NCBI RefSeq assembly: GCF_020443565.1
Contig: NZ_JAIZZN010000019.1
Coordinates: 1 to 64,000 of the forward strand
Direction: 5' to 3'
Source: Clostridium sp. CS001
Lineage (GTDB): Bacteria > Bacillota > Clostridia > Clostridiales > Clostridiaceae
Length of the DNA: 64,000 nucleotides
The notes under the pieces are model-generated. The model saw only the letters and a list, made by a program, of their open reading frames with translations. It made no database searches and was not told the DNA's origin. A program made the translations under genes and the position numbers. Shown piece by piece: positions 38,739 to 48,306 of the stretch (positions within the stretch are counted from its first letter, which is position 1; each line of letters opens with the position of its first letter).

Positions 38739-40151
38739 ATGAAAAATTTTTATGATGTAGTTATTGTTGGAGCAGGTCCAGCAGGTATATTTACAGCACT
38801 AGAAATTGCAAACAAAAAACCTGAACTTAGTGTACTTATAGTTGATAAGGGGAGAAGCATAGAGAAAAGAAAATGCCCAGCTAGAGCTAATGGTAAATGT
38901 GTTAAATGTAACCCTTGTGGCATCACATTTGGGTGGTCAGGAGCAGGAGCTTTTTCAGATGGCAAGCTTTCCCTAAGCCCAGAAGTAGGCGGAAGACTTC
39001 TTGAGTATTTCTCAGAGGACGAATCAAAAAAATTAATTAAGTATTGTGATGATATATATATAAAGTTTGGAGCAAATGACAAGGTATTTGGACTCAATAG
39101 TGATAAGGTTGATGAAATTAAATATGAGGCAAGTAAACACAACATTAGTCTTGTTGAATGTCCTGTAAGGCATTTAGGGACGGAACTTGCTTATGAAGTT
39201 TTAAAATCTATGTACCATCACTTAATGAATAATACAAATACAGAGTTTATGGAGCTTAGCGAAGTTGAGGAAATATTGGTAGAAGACAATAAAGCAAGTG
39301 GAGTATTGCTTAAAAATAAAGAGGGTAAATTTAAGATAGATGCAAAATATGTTGTAGTGGCACCAGGTAGAGGCGGAGCAGAATGGGCTGCAAATGAAGC
39401 TAAAAAACATAACATTGAGGTTACCAATAATGCAGTAGACATCGGAGTTCGCGTAGAGGTACCTAATGCTGTTATGGATCATCTAACTAAGGACTTATAC
39501 GAAGCAAAGTTAGTTTATTATTCTGATACCTTCGACAATAAAGTTAGAACCTTCTGTATGAATCCTGGTGGAGTAGTGTCAGAAGAACACTATGATGATA
39601 ATGAGATTGCAGTTGTTAATGGTCATAGTTACTCAGACAAAGATCTTAGAACAACTAATACTAATTTTGCAATGCTTGTATCCACAACATTTACAGAGCC
39701 ATTTAATCAACCTATTAAGTATGGCAAGTACATAGCTCAATTAGGAAATATGCTAACTGGTGGAGGCATAATGGTTCAAAGACTTGGTGATTTATTAAAG
39801 GGAAGAAGAACAGATTATGACAGATTGAAGAAATCCACCACAGTTCCAACTTTAAAATCAGCGGTGCCAGGGGATCTAAGTTTTGTATTGCCACAAAGGC
39901 ACCTAACATCCATAGTAGAGGCATTAAAAGCTTTTGATAAGATAGCACCAGGTATGTATAGCAAAAATACATTACTATATGGAGTAGAAGTTAAGTTTTA
40001 TTCTAGCAAGTTTAGTACAAACGATAATTTCGAAACGTCTATTAGTAATTTGTACACCATAGGAGATGGAGCAGGAATAACTAGAGGACTAATGCAAGCA
40101 TCTACAACTGGTGTAGTAGTAGCAAGGGATATTGCAAATAAGGAGCAATAA
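38739..40151 (+). CDS. FAD-dependent protein, COG2509 family
   Basis: A 470-aa flavoprotein with the FAD-binding motif DVVIVGAGPAGIFTALEIAN at residue 5, a cysteine-rich stretch (KCPARANGKCVKCNPC near 46-61), FGWSGAGAFSDGKL and the C-terminal IGDGAGITRGLMQASTTG. This matches the uncharacterised FAD-dependent dehydrogenase family COG2509. The physiological reaction is unknown. GGAGGG precedes the ATG. Confidence 0.9.
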   Translation: MKNFYDVVIVGAGPAGIFTALEIANKKPELSVLIVDKGRSIEKRKCPARANGKCVKCNPCGITFGWSGAGAFSDGKLSLSPEVGGRLLEYFSEDESKKLIKYCDDIYIKFGANDKVFGLNSDKVDEIKYEASKHNISLVECPVRHLGTELAYEVLKSMYHHLMNNTNTEFMELSEVEEILVEDNKASGVLLKNKEGKFKIDAKYVVVAPGRGGAEWAANEAKKHNIEVTNNAVDIGVRVEVPNAVMDHLTKDLYEAKLVYYSDTFDNKVRTFCMNPGGVVSEEHYDDNEIAVVNGHSYSDKDLRTTNTNFAMLVSTTFTEPFNQPIKYGKYIAQLGNMLTGGGIMVQRLGDLLKGRRTDYDRLKKSTTVPTLKSAVPGDLSFVLPQRHLTSIVEALKAFDKIAPGMYSKNTLLYGVEVKFYSSKFSTNDNFETSISNLYTIGDGAGITRGLMQASTTGVVVARDIANKEQ

Positions 40152-40179
40152 GGCAGTTATATAGGTTCTATTTGTATTA

Positions 40180-40313
40180 AATCATCACCTGCGGTGCTGC
40201 AATATTAACAACTTTGGAAGCAGATTTAGACTGCCACCAAAGTAACGTTTCTGGGCTAGGCAACTGCCACTTATAGAAGATGGCAGACTTGAAGCTTCCA
40301 AAATGTTGTTAAA
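40180..40313 (-). repeat. Stem-loop repeat, family B, copy 3
   Basis: Terminal inverted repeats (TTAACAACTTTGGAAGC at 40205-40221 with GCTTCCAAAATGTTGTTAA) enclose ~75 bases. The tail on the left holds CACC-TGC-GGTG (40186-40196), the reverse of the family hairpin. Internal sequence closely matches copy 4 in opposite orientation. Confidence 0.8.
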
Positions 40314-40402
40314 ACATTGGTTATATTATTATTAAAAGTGTATAATTTAATTATAAGGTAAACATAAGAGGCAATAAGATATTTAACTTTAATAGTTAAT
40401 AA

Positions 40403-41725
<1,323 letters not shown>

Positions 41726-41991
41726 TAAATAGACATACATATTACATAGAGTATATCTTTGTAGTATGTATGTTTTTTGTATTATAGGAAAGTATAAATA
41801 GTGTAGTTTGTATTTTTATTAAAGTATACAAAACAATACTAAAGATTAAAAAGGTGCGTACTTGTAAAGTTGAAACATAATAAGTATAATGAGAATGAGA
41901 ATTAAAGTTAAACAAATATTTTTATTTGTTTACTTTCTAAACTCTGATATAATTATCTTAAATTAAATTAACATAAAGTGAGGTAGATAAT

Positions 41992-42177
41992 ATGAAAATA
42001 ACTAAAGACATGACAATAGGCGAAGCAGTAAGACAATTTCCAGATTCAGTTGCAATATTAATGAGTTTTGGAATGGGTTGCGTTGGATGTCCTTCAGCAC
42101 AAGCTGAAACAATTGAAGAAGCAGCAGCAGTTCATGGTCTTAATTTAGACGAATTAATGGCTAAATTAAACGCATAA
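41992..42177 (+). CDS. DUF1858 domain protein
   Basis: A 61-aa protein of the DUF1858 family: [21 protein letters not shown] and [20 protein letters not shown] with a CxxC pair. Family members often accompany hybrid-cluster or Fe-S proteins, but the role is unknown. GTGAGGTAG precedes the ATG. Confidence 0.92.
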   Translation: MKITKDMTIGEAVRQFPDSVAILMSFGMGCVGCPSAQAETIEEAAAVHGLNLDELMAKLNA

Positions 42178-42183
42178 GAAACA

Positions 42184-42220
42184 AAGACACTTAGCATTTG
42201 CTAGGTGTCTTATTTTTTCT
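42184..42220 (+). terminator. Terminator of the DUF1858 gene
   Basis: AAGACACTTAGC / GCTAGGTGTCTT (42184-42195 and 42200-42211, one G-U pair) followed by TATTTTTT. Confidence 0.9.
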
Positions 42221-42225
42221 TATCT

Positions 42226-42759
42226 TTAATATATTCTGATACTACTCACACATTTATCATCCTTAAATTCTATTTTAACTAGTCCAATATCAGCTAACGT
42301 AACCCTTGAAGGCTTGAATTTATCCACTGAAAAATTGAATACCTCCTTAAGTTTTTCATCGCTTAGCCCTATGGCTAATGTACAATGAGGGTTCCAACGC
42401 CCAGGTAAATAATAACGATCAGCGTTTTCATTGAAAGCTATAAAGTGTTCTTGATATTTACTGTGAAGAGTTAATAATTCTCCGGTTACAGTTGGCTTTA
42501 TAAAACAAGTACCAGTCACAGGAAATGCCCCAAGAATATCAAAATAAGTATCAATAGGTTTAAAACTAGATTTAAAGGCACGTAATTTTTCAATAAATTT
42601 ACCTTCGTTTATATCCTCATATACTGCCAAAGTTATATGTGGACATATTTCTTTAATGTCATTTAGGCTTGAATCTATATTTTTATTACTTAACGCTCCC
42701 CAAATACTCCTTACATATATATCGGCTTCTTTATTTAAAAACAATTCTACTGCATACAT
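42226..42759 (-). CDS. 2H phosphoesterase / 2'-5' RNA ligase-like protein
   Basis: A 177-aa protein with the two HxTx motifs of the 2H superfamily: CPHITLAVY near 41 and NPHCTLAIGL near 126. Such proteins act on 2',3'-cyclic or 2'-5' phosphodiester ends; the substrate is unknown. Shine-Dalgarno AAGGAGG lies before the ATG at 42759. It is convergent with the DUF1858 gene. Confidence 0.85.
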   Translation of the reverse strand: MYAVELFLNKEADIYVRSIWGALSNKNIDSSLNDIKEICPHITLAVYEDINEGKFIEKLRAFKSSFKPIDTYFDILGAFPVTGTCFIKPTVTGELLTLHSKYQEHFIAFNENADRYYLPGRWNPHCTLAIGLSDEKLKEVFNFSVDKFKPSRVTLADIGLVKIEFKDDKCVSSIRIY

Positions 42760-42846
42760 AAAAATACCTCCTTAAAATTCTGCATCAATTGACTTACTTG
42801 TTTTTTATATAGACTACATATATTTTATGTAGTCTATGCAAATTAC

Positions 42847-44760
42847 TTAAACCTCTAGAGTTTTATTATCTATTTCACACTTAACCCTTGCAATAAATTC
42901 ATTCAAGGAAGCGCTACCCTCATCGCCATTTTTTCTACTTCTTACAGTTATATTACCTTCTTGCTCTTCTTTTTCTCCTATGACTAAAATATATGGTACT
43001 CTCTCGTTTCTTGCTTCTCTAATTTTATAACCAATCTTTTCTACCCTACCATCAAGCTCTACTCTAATATTATTTTCATTAAGGCTGTTTACCACAGTCT
43101 TTGCATAATCAAGGTATTTTTCTGAAATGGATAACACTTTTACTTGAACAGGTGCAATCCAAGTTGGGAACTTACCTGCAAAATGCTCTATTAGAACTCC
43201 AATAAACCTTTCTAAACTTCCAAAAATTACGCGATGTATAACAATGGGTCTATGCTTTTCACTATCACTGCCAATATAATTCAAATCAAATCTTTGAGGA
43301 AGTTGGAGATCTAATTGTATTGTTCCGCACTGCCAGCTCCTACCAATGCTATCTTCTAAATGAAAATCAATTTTAGGACCATAAAAGGCTCCATCACCTT
43401 CATTTACTTTATACTTTATATTCATCTCGTCTAAAGCTCCTGCTAGGGATACTTCGGCTACTTCCCACTCTTCATCGCTTCCCATGGAGTTTTCTGGCCT
43501 TGTTGAAAGTTCAACACTATACTTGAAACCGAATCTTGAATATACTTCATCTATAAGGCTAATAACACCTTTTATTTCTTCTTTTATCTGATCCGGAAGC
43601 ATGAATATATGAGCATCATCCTGAGTAAAAGCTCTTGCTCTCATAAGGCCTTGTATAGCGCCAGATAATTCATGTCTGTGCACTCTGCCTAGCTCTCCTA
43701 CCCTTAGAGGTAGATCCCTATAGGAATGAGGTTCTGACTTATAAACAAGCATACCACCAGGGCAGTTCATTGGTTTAATTGCAAATTCTTCTTCATCAAT
43801 ATTAACTGTGTACATGTTTTCTTTATAGTGATCCCAATGACCAGAAGTTTCCCAAAGTTTTCTGTTTAGGATCATAGGAGTTTCAATTTCTACATAGCCA
43901 GATTTTTTATGAAGACCTCTCCAATATTCTATTAAGTTATTTTTTAAAACAACACCATTAGGTAGAAAGAATGGAAAACCTGGACCCTCCTCCATCAATG
44001 TAAATAGTTTTAACTCTTTTCCTAGTTTTCGATGGTCCCTCTTTTTTGCTTCCTCGAGCATATTAATGTAGGCATCTAATTCACTCTTTTTAGGAAATAC
44101 TGTTCCGTATATTCTTTGAAGCATCTTATTTTTTTCATCACCTCGAAAGTAAGCTCCTGCAACAGATAAAAGCTTAAATGCTTTAATATATGAAGTGGAT
44201 GGAACATGCGGCCCAGCGCATAGATCAACAAATTCTCCTTGCTTATAGAAAGATATAATCTCTCCTTCCGGTAAATTGTTAATTAATAGAACTTTATAGG
44301 GGTCGTCTTTTTCTAACATAAGGGTTATAGCCTCTTCTTTTGGAAGTACAGATTTTTCAAGCTTAAAACCTTCCTTTACTATCTTCTCCATTTCTTTTTC
44401 TACTTTATCTAAAATTTGTGGAGTAAATGTTTCTTCAGAGTCAAAATCATAGTAGAAACCATTTTCAATGGCAGGACCAATAGCAAGCTTAACATTTGGA
44501 TATAATCTTTTTACAGCCTGGGCAAGAATATGAGCTGCAGTATGTCTTAAGGCTAATCTCCCCTCAACATCCTCAAATGTTAAAATCTCTATGGAGCAAT
44601 CACAATTTACTTCTGTCATGAGATCCTTGATTTCACCGTTAATTTTTGAAACTAGAGCCTTTTTAGCTAGTGCTGGGCTAATCTTCATAGCAATGTCATA
44701 AATTCTTGCACCTTTTTCAACTTGAATAACATTTCCATCCTTTAACATAATGTTTAACAT
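42847..44760 (-). CDS. thrS: Threonine--tRNA ligase
   Basis: A 637-aa class II aminoacyl-tRNA synthetase. It has an N-terminal TGS domain, the editing domain with HTAAHILAQAVK near 73 and the CAGPHVP motif near 180, and the catalytic core with NCPGGMLVY near 336 and RVHRHELSG. The anticodon-binding domain is C-terminal. GGGAGG lies nine bases before the ATG. Expression is likely controlled by the two T-boxes upstream. Confidence 0.97.
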   Translation of the reverse strand: MLNIMLKDGNVIQVEKGARIYDIAMKISPALAKKALVSKINGEIKDLMTEVNCDCSIEILTFEDVEGRLALRHTAAHILAQAVKRLYPNVKLAIGPAIENGFYYDFDSEETFTPQILDKVEKEMEKIVKEGFKLEKSVLPKEEAITLMLEKDDPYKVLLINNLPEGEIISFYKQGEFVDLCAGPHVPSTSYIKAFKLLSVAGAYFRGDEKNKMLQRIYGTVFPKKSELDAYINMLEEAKKRDHRKLGKELKLFTLMEEGPGFPFFLPNGVVLKNNLIEYWRGLHKKSGYVEIETPMILNRKLWETSGHWDHYKENMYTVNIDEEEFAIKPMNCPGGMLVYKSEPHSYRDLPLRVGELGRVHRHELSGAIQGLMRARAFTQDDAHIFMLPDQIKEEIKGVISLIDEVYSRFGFKYSVELSTRPENSMGSDEEWEVAEVSLAGALDEMNIKYKVNEGDGAFYGPKIDFHLEDSIGRSWQCGTIQLDLQLPQRFDLNYIGSDSEKHRPIVIHRVIFGSLERFIGVLIEHFAGKFPTWIAPVQVKVLSISEKYLDYAKTVVNSLNENNIRVELDGRVEKIGYKIREARNERVPYILVIGEKEEQEGNITVRSRKNGDEGSASLNEFIARVKCEIDNKTLEV

Positions 44761-44800
44761 AAATATTTCCTCCCTTTATATAAATTATTTTAAAAAACAA

Positions 44801-45112
44801 AAAAACTCGTCCCTAAATAAGGGACGAGTATACTCGCGATTCCACCCAAATTATAGCAATCCACATAAAAATGTAGTGCTGTCACTCGATACCTTTAACG
44901 CTGGCTAGCGGATATACTTACCTAGGGCAAATTTAAATAACTAATAAGCAGTATGTTATTAATTATAATATACCTAAATTCAGTACTCAGCTCAGAGGTG
45001 GTTTTCAATAATACTTGTTTAGGAAACCTTTCAGCCGGTGAGTTTCCCTCTCTGTCAAAACAGTAAATTACCTAATCTTCCTCTTCAATGCTTTATAATA
45101 TAATTCTAATAA
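44801..45112 (-). ncRNA. T-box leader 2 (proximal) of thrS
   Basis: Read on the minus strand, a stem I region with the triplet ACC repeated (AAAACCACC near 45000-45006) is followed by the T-box sequence TTTGGGTGGAATCGCGAG (44833-44850) and a terminator stem ACTCGTCCCT / AGGGACGAGT (44805-44814 and 44820-44829) with a T run. ACC is a threonine codon, matching thrS. Uncharged tRNA-Thr should favour the antiterminator. Confidence 0.92.
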
Positions 45113-45422
45113 AAACAAAAAAACTCGTCCCTAAATAAGGGACGAGTATACTCGCGATTCCACCCAAATTACAGCAACCCACATAAGAATGTAGTGCTAT
45201 CACTCGAAACCTTTAACGCTGGCTAGCGGATATACTTACCTAGGGCACATTTAAATAACTAATAAGCAGTATGTTATTAATTATAATATACCTAAATTCA
45301 GTACACAACTCAGAGGTGGTTTTCAATAATACTTGTTTAAGAAACCTTTCAGCCGATGAGTTTCTCTCTCTTTTAACAGCAAATTACCTACTCTTCCTCT
45401 TCATAGTCTTTACTTTCTTGTT
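45113..45422 (-). ncRNA. T-box leader 1 (distal) of thrS
   Basis: A second complete T-box leader nearly identical to the proximal one, with the same T-box motif (45145-45162) and its own terminator stem (about 45122-45146). The ACC-containing specifier region and most of the conserved body are preserved; differences are scattered. Both must be read through for thrS to be expressed. Confidence 0.92.
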
Positions 45423-45451
45423 ATTATATGCCTTTCGGATTTTAATGTCAA
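45423..45451 (-). promoter_or_regulatory. Promoter of the thrS T-box transcript
   Basis: On the minus strand TTGACA (45446-45451), a 17-bp spacer and TATAAT (45423-45428), a full consensus sigma-A promoter immediately upstream of the distal T-box. Confidence 0.85.
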
Positions 45452-45467
45452 TACTTATTTATAGGTA

Positions 45468-45512
45468 TTTTAAAAAGCACAAACTCATCAAATTCTGAGT
45501 TTGTGCTTTCCT
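45468..45512 (-). terminator. Terminator of the ECF S-component gene
   Basis: AAAGCACAAACTCA and TGAGTTTGTGCTTT form a 14-bp stem followed by TT on the minus strand, nine bases beyond the ECF gene stop. Confidence 0.85.
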
Positions 45513-45520
45513 AATTTCAT

Positions 45521-46108
45521 TTATTTTCTTATTTTTTTAATTGCCAGTATAACAGGTATTGTAATTATAACAGCTATAATGGCTTCAGGTACACCGTTCA
45601 TAATAGCTATACCATATATGGTTTTAGCAACAGTGGAAGATGGTATGCCTTTAGCAGTAGCAAATTTAACTGCATATAAAATATATATCATTGTAAGTAC
45701 TCCAAAGGTATTGGTTAAAGAACCAACAACTGTAGCGAGTCCAATTCTTAGGTTTTGGTTTTTAGTAAAGCTTAGTTTGTAAACATAGTAAGAAGTAAAT
45801 CCAATAAGAACCCTTGGCAGCACAGATACTAAAGGGTTTATGAACGCAAAGGACAATAAGTTTGGAGCCATTATGTTTTGCATAATGCTAAAAATCCCAA
45901 ATATTAATCCAATAGTCATTCCAACTATAGGTCCGCCTATTATTGATCCTACAATAACAGGAATGTGCATAATGGTAGCTTTAGCTCCTGGTAGTGGAAT
46001 AAAGCCATAGCCTGTGAGTCCAAGTACCATACAAATTGCTGATAACATACCGATGGTTGTTAGATTTGACGTTTTTACTTTTCTGTTTTTAATAGAATTA
46101 TTAATCAT
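45521..46108 (-). CDS. ECF transporter S component (PanT-like)
   Basis: A 195-aa membrane protein with about six membrane segments. It has the S-component sequence pattern TIGMLSAICMVLGLTGYGFI, HIPVIVGSIIGGPIVGMTIG and FINPLVSVLPRVLIG. This pattern resembles predicted pantothenate S components, but substrate assignment from sequence alone is weak. The energising EcfA/T module is not in this window and is probably shared. Confidence 0.75.
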   Translation of the reverse strand: MINNSIKNRKVKTSNLTTIGMLSAICMVLGLTGYGFIPLPGAKATIMHIPVIVGSIIGGPIVGMTIGLIFGIFSIMQNIMAPNLLSFAFINPLVSVLPRVLIGFTSYYVYKLSFTKNQNLRIGLATVVGSLTNTFGVLTMIYILYAVKFATAKGIPSSTVAKTIYGIAIMNGVPEAIIAVIITIPVILAIKKIRK

Positions 46109-46319
46109 TTTTTAACCTCCGCTCTTATTCCATAAGGATATAAGTCGACTCTATTTACAGTCTTATTTATAGTTCGGTTTCATAAAGAATACCGACAATA
46201 ATATTTTACCACCTATTTGATAAAAATTACATAGGTAGAGAAAATTTCATAAAAGTCAGAATATTATTACTAGTAAAATGCGAAACATAGGCAATACAAA
46301 CCGGTAAAAGTGTTAATTA
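46109..46319 (-). other. Leader region of the ECF gene
   Basis: No gene was seen. On the minus strand a short stem (CGGT ... ACCG near 46170-46195) precedes the ECF Shine-Dalgarno GGAGG. I compared it by eye with THF, TPP and preQ1 riboswitch patterns and saw no match. Confidence 0.35.
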
Positions 46320-46370
46320 TTTACAATTTAATGAATATATGTTATATTAGAGTAATAAAACAATAGGAGG
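46320..46370 (+). promoter_or_regulatory. Promoter and ribosome binding site cut off from their gene by the IS607-type relic
   Basis: TTTACA (46320-46325), 17-bp spacer, TATATT (46343-46348), then TAGGAGG (46364-46370). No start codon follows the AGGAGG at useful distance. The next same-strand gene not belonging to the IS is the 4Fe-4S protein 1.9 kb on, which itself lacks a clear Shine-Dalgarno. Confidence 0.5.
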
Positions 46371-46475
46371 TAACAACAGTTGCTTAAAGCTATAACATTT
46401 AGTGACATATATTAACAAGCACCGTATAAATTTCATTATATTATGCCATATTAATTCCAAGGAGTTGAGTTTTAA

Positions 46476-46610
46476 ATGGGTAGATTAATTAGTATGGCTG
46501 AGAAAAGGGAAATCTTAGGGGTAACAACTAAAGCCTTAAAAATATGGACAAATGAAAATAAAGTAAAATGTTATAAGGTAGTAGGTGGAAATAGTGAAGG
46601 TAACAATTAA
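46476..46610 (+). pseudogene. IS607-type TnpA, N-terminal HTH stub
   Basis: A 44-aa frame after AAGGAG: GRLISMAEKREILGVTTKAL and KIWTNENKVKCYKVVGG, the MerR-like helix-turn-helix that opens IS607 resolvase-type transposases. The catalytic serine-recombinase domain (about 150 residues) is missing. It ends inside the beginning of tnpB (overlap 17 bases). It could still bind DNA as a short protein. Confidence 0.7.
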
Positions 46611-48042
46611 GGCAGTTCTTATTAACATTGATGAAGAAAAGATAAATATTATTAATAATTTGATGACTGTATTTTGTAGTGCTGTAAGATATTCATTTAA
46701 ACGGATACTTAATAACATAAAAATTAGCGATATTGAAAAAGCTGTTGCTTTTAAATATGGATTAAACATTAGACAAAGTAAAGATGCGGTAGAAAATGCA
46801 AGGCAAACTATAGTAAGCCAGAAGGAACTTGTTAAACTAAACTATGAAAATTATCTTAAAAAAGTTAATGCTATTTTAAAATTTTTAAATGATACTAATA
46901 AAAGATTATCAGATAAGAAGAGAAATGCCTTGATGAATAAATTAGACAAGAGACAAAGAAAGTTGCAGTATTATAAACATTTTATTGATACGAATACTAT
47001 TCCACCAGTTATTTTTGGCACAAAAGAAATGTTTTTAAAAAGATGCAAAGGGCTTATTAAAAAAGAGGAATGGCAAGAAATTAGAAGTAATAGAGTATAT
47101 TCAAGAGGAGATAAAACTAAAAAGGGGAATCCTAATTTAAGGATTGTAACTAGAGAGAATAAGAATTTTCTTGAAGTCAGCACTTTAGATAAAACTGAAA
47201 GTAATAGAGCGGTAAAAGTAAACTTTGAAGTTTATTTACCACAAAAACTATCTACTACAACCGGAAAAGTTAATGGCAGAAACTATAAGCAAATGTTTCT
47301 TGATTATATGCAAACAGGAGAAGCTTATCAAGTGGAGCTCATACGGAAAAACGGAAAATATTACTGTCATATAACCTTTGAAGAATCTATAGTAACACCA
47401 TATGAAAATCTTTATACAGGTCATAAAGGAATCATAGGAATAGATACCAATCCAAATGGATTTGCGCTTACAATGATAGATAATAAGGGTAATTATAAAT
47501 GGCATACATATTTGAAAAGTAATGAATTAACCTATACAGGTAGCCATAGGCGCAAGAATTTATGCGGTGAACTTGTGAAAAAGGTTGCATTAATAGCCAA
47601 AGCACATGATGTAGGCATTGCAGTTGAAGATTTAAAGTTTCACAGTGATAAGGATGTGACTAAAAAATTCGCAAGAATAAAGTCCCAATTTATATACAGA
47701 CAATTATTGACAATGCTTGAAAGTACCTGTAACCGCAACGGTATAGAAATAGTAAAAGTAAAACCTCAGTTTACAAGTAAAATAGGACTTTATAAGTATT
47801 GTCACCAATATGGTATGGTAGTTCATAATGGTGCTAGTATGGTTATAGGTAGAAGAAGTTATAAATTCAAAGAAAAAATACCAAAGCTTTTAAAACAAAA
47901 AATAGTAACTGATTTAGAGAAATTTGAAAAGAAGAATGAGTGGTCAAAGTGGAATGAAATTAATAAAAATATAAAGAGAAAGGTAGGTGAAAACCCTGCA
48001 CTGTGGTTAATCAACAGGAAGAAAGTACTTGGAATAGTGTAA
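46594..48042 (+). CDS. tnpB: TnpB-family RNA-guided nuclease-like protein (IS607/IS605 OrfB)
   Basis: A 482-aa TnpB-like protein. RuvC-I aspartate is in GIIGIDTNPNGFAL (Asp284) and RuvC-II glutamate in VAVEDLKF-like IAVEDLKF (Glu345). The RuvC-III region reads YGMVVHNGASMVIGRR (about 406-421) with no obvious aspartate, and the CxxC zinc ribbon of classic TnpB is absent. It belongs to the branch ending in V/IGRR...FKEKIP. The start is taken as GTG 46594 (another GTG is nine bases upstream). It may be active, or a nuclease-dead derivative. Confidence 0.85.
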   Translation: MKVTIKAVLINIDEEKINIINNLMTVFCSAVRYSFKRILNNIKISDIEKAVAFKYGLNIRQSKDAVENARQTIVSQKELVKLNYENYLKKVNAILKFLNDTNKRLSDKKRNALMNKLDKRQRKLQYYKHFIDTNTIPPVIFGTKEMFLKRCKGLIKKEEWQEIRSNRVYSRGDKTKKGNPNLRIVTRENKNFLEVSTLDKTESNRAVKVNFEVYLPQKLSTTTGKVNGRNYKQMFLDYMQTGEAYQVELIRKNGKYYCHITFEESIVTPYENLYTGHKGIIGIDTNPNGFALTMIDNKGNYKWHTYLKSNELTYTGSHRRKNLCGELVKKVALIAKAHDVGIAVEDLKFHSDKDVTKKFARIKSQFIYRQLLTMLESTCNRNGIEIVKVKPQFTSKIGLYKYCHQYGMVVHNGASMVIGRRSYKFKEKIPKLLKQKIVTDLEKFEKKNEWSKWNEINKNIKRKVGENPALWLINRKKVLGIV

Positions 48043-48306
48043 CCCTATAACTTTAAGTATTAACCAAACTGCCAAAGTACACGCAGTGAAAGGCTTTGGC
48101 GGATAATGATATTTAAGGAGTGGCTAACAGTCACAATCTTGTAGAACTTTATTATCATATGGTAATGAAGGCTTGTCTTGAATGACATGCGAGGTTTATA
48201 GGCGAAAGTCTATATCCTAGTGGTAAAATCCTGTGATACTACCATTCTATTTAACGAATAGAGTGCTGAAATTGTTTTGTTATGATTTTAGGTAGCAGGT
48301 CGGGTA
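48043..48306 (+). ncRNA. Candidate omega RNA / right end of the IS607-type relic
   Basis: The 264 bases after tnpB are dense in hairpins: TGCCAAAG/CTTTGGCG, GTGGCT/AGTCAC, TATAGGC-GAAA-GTCTATA (GNRA-type loop, near 48208-48225), GGTA/TACC and CTATT/AATAG. TnpB guide RNAs are made from this position and end with a guide copied from the flank. The flank here is the start of the 4Fe-4S gene. Confidence 0.6.

Larger units (their letters stand above)
46371..48304 (+). mobile_element. IS607-type relic: tnpA stub, tnpB and structured tail
   Basis: The element contains the first ~44 codons of an IS607-like serine transposase, a full tnpB and a ~260-base structured 3' region. Both presumed junctions read GGTAA (46369-46373 and 48303-48307), compatible with the GG-centred target and lack of target duplication of IS607 elements. 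The catalytic part of tnpA is gone, so it cannot move by itself. Exact ends are inferred. Confidence 0.6.

Noticed and set aside
45271-45498. 75-codon frame on the + strand over the distal T-box
   Set aside because: It is antisense to the T-box leader and has no ribosome binding site.
46109-46319. Riboswitch before the ECF S-component gene
   Set aside because: By eye it lacks the conserved cores of THF, TPP, preQ1 and similar riboswitches; only a weak stem is present.
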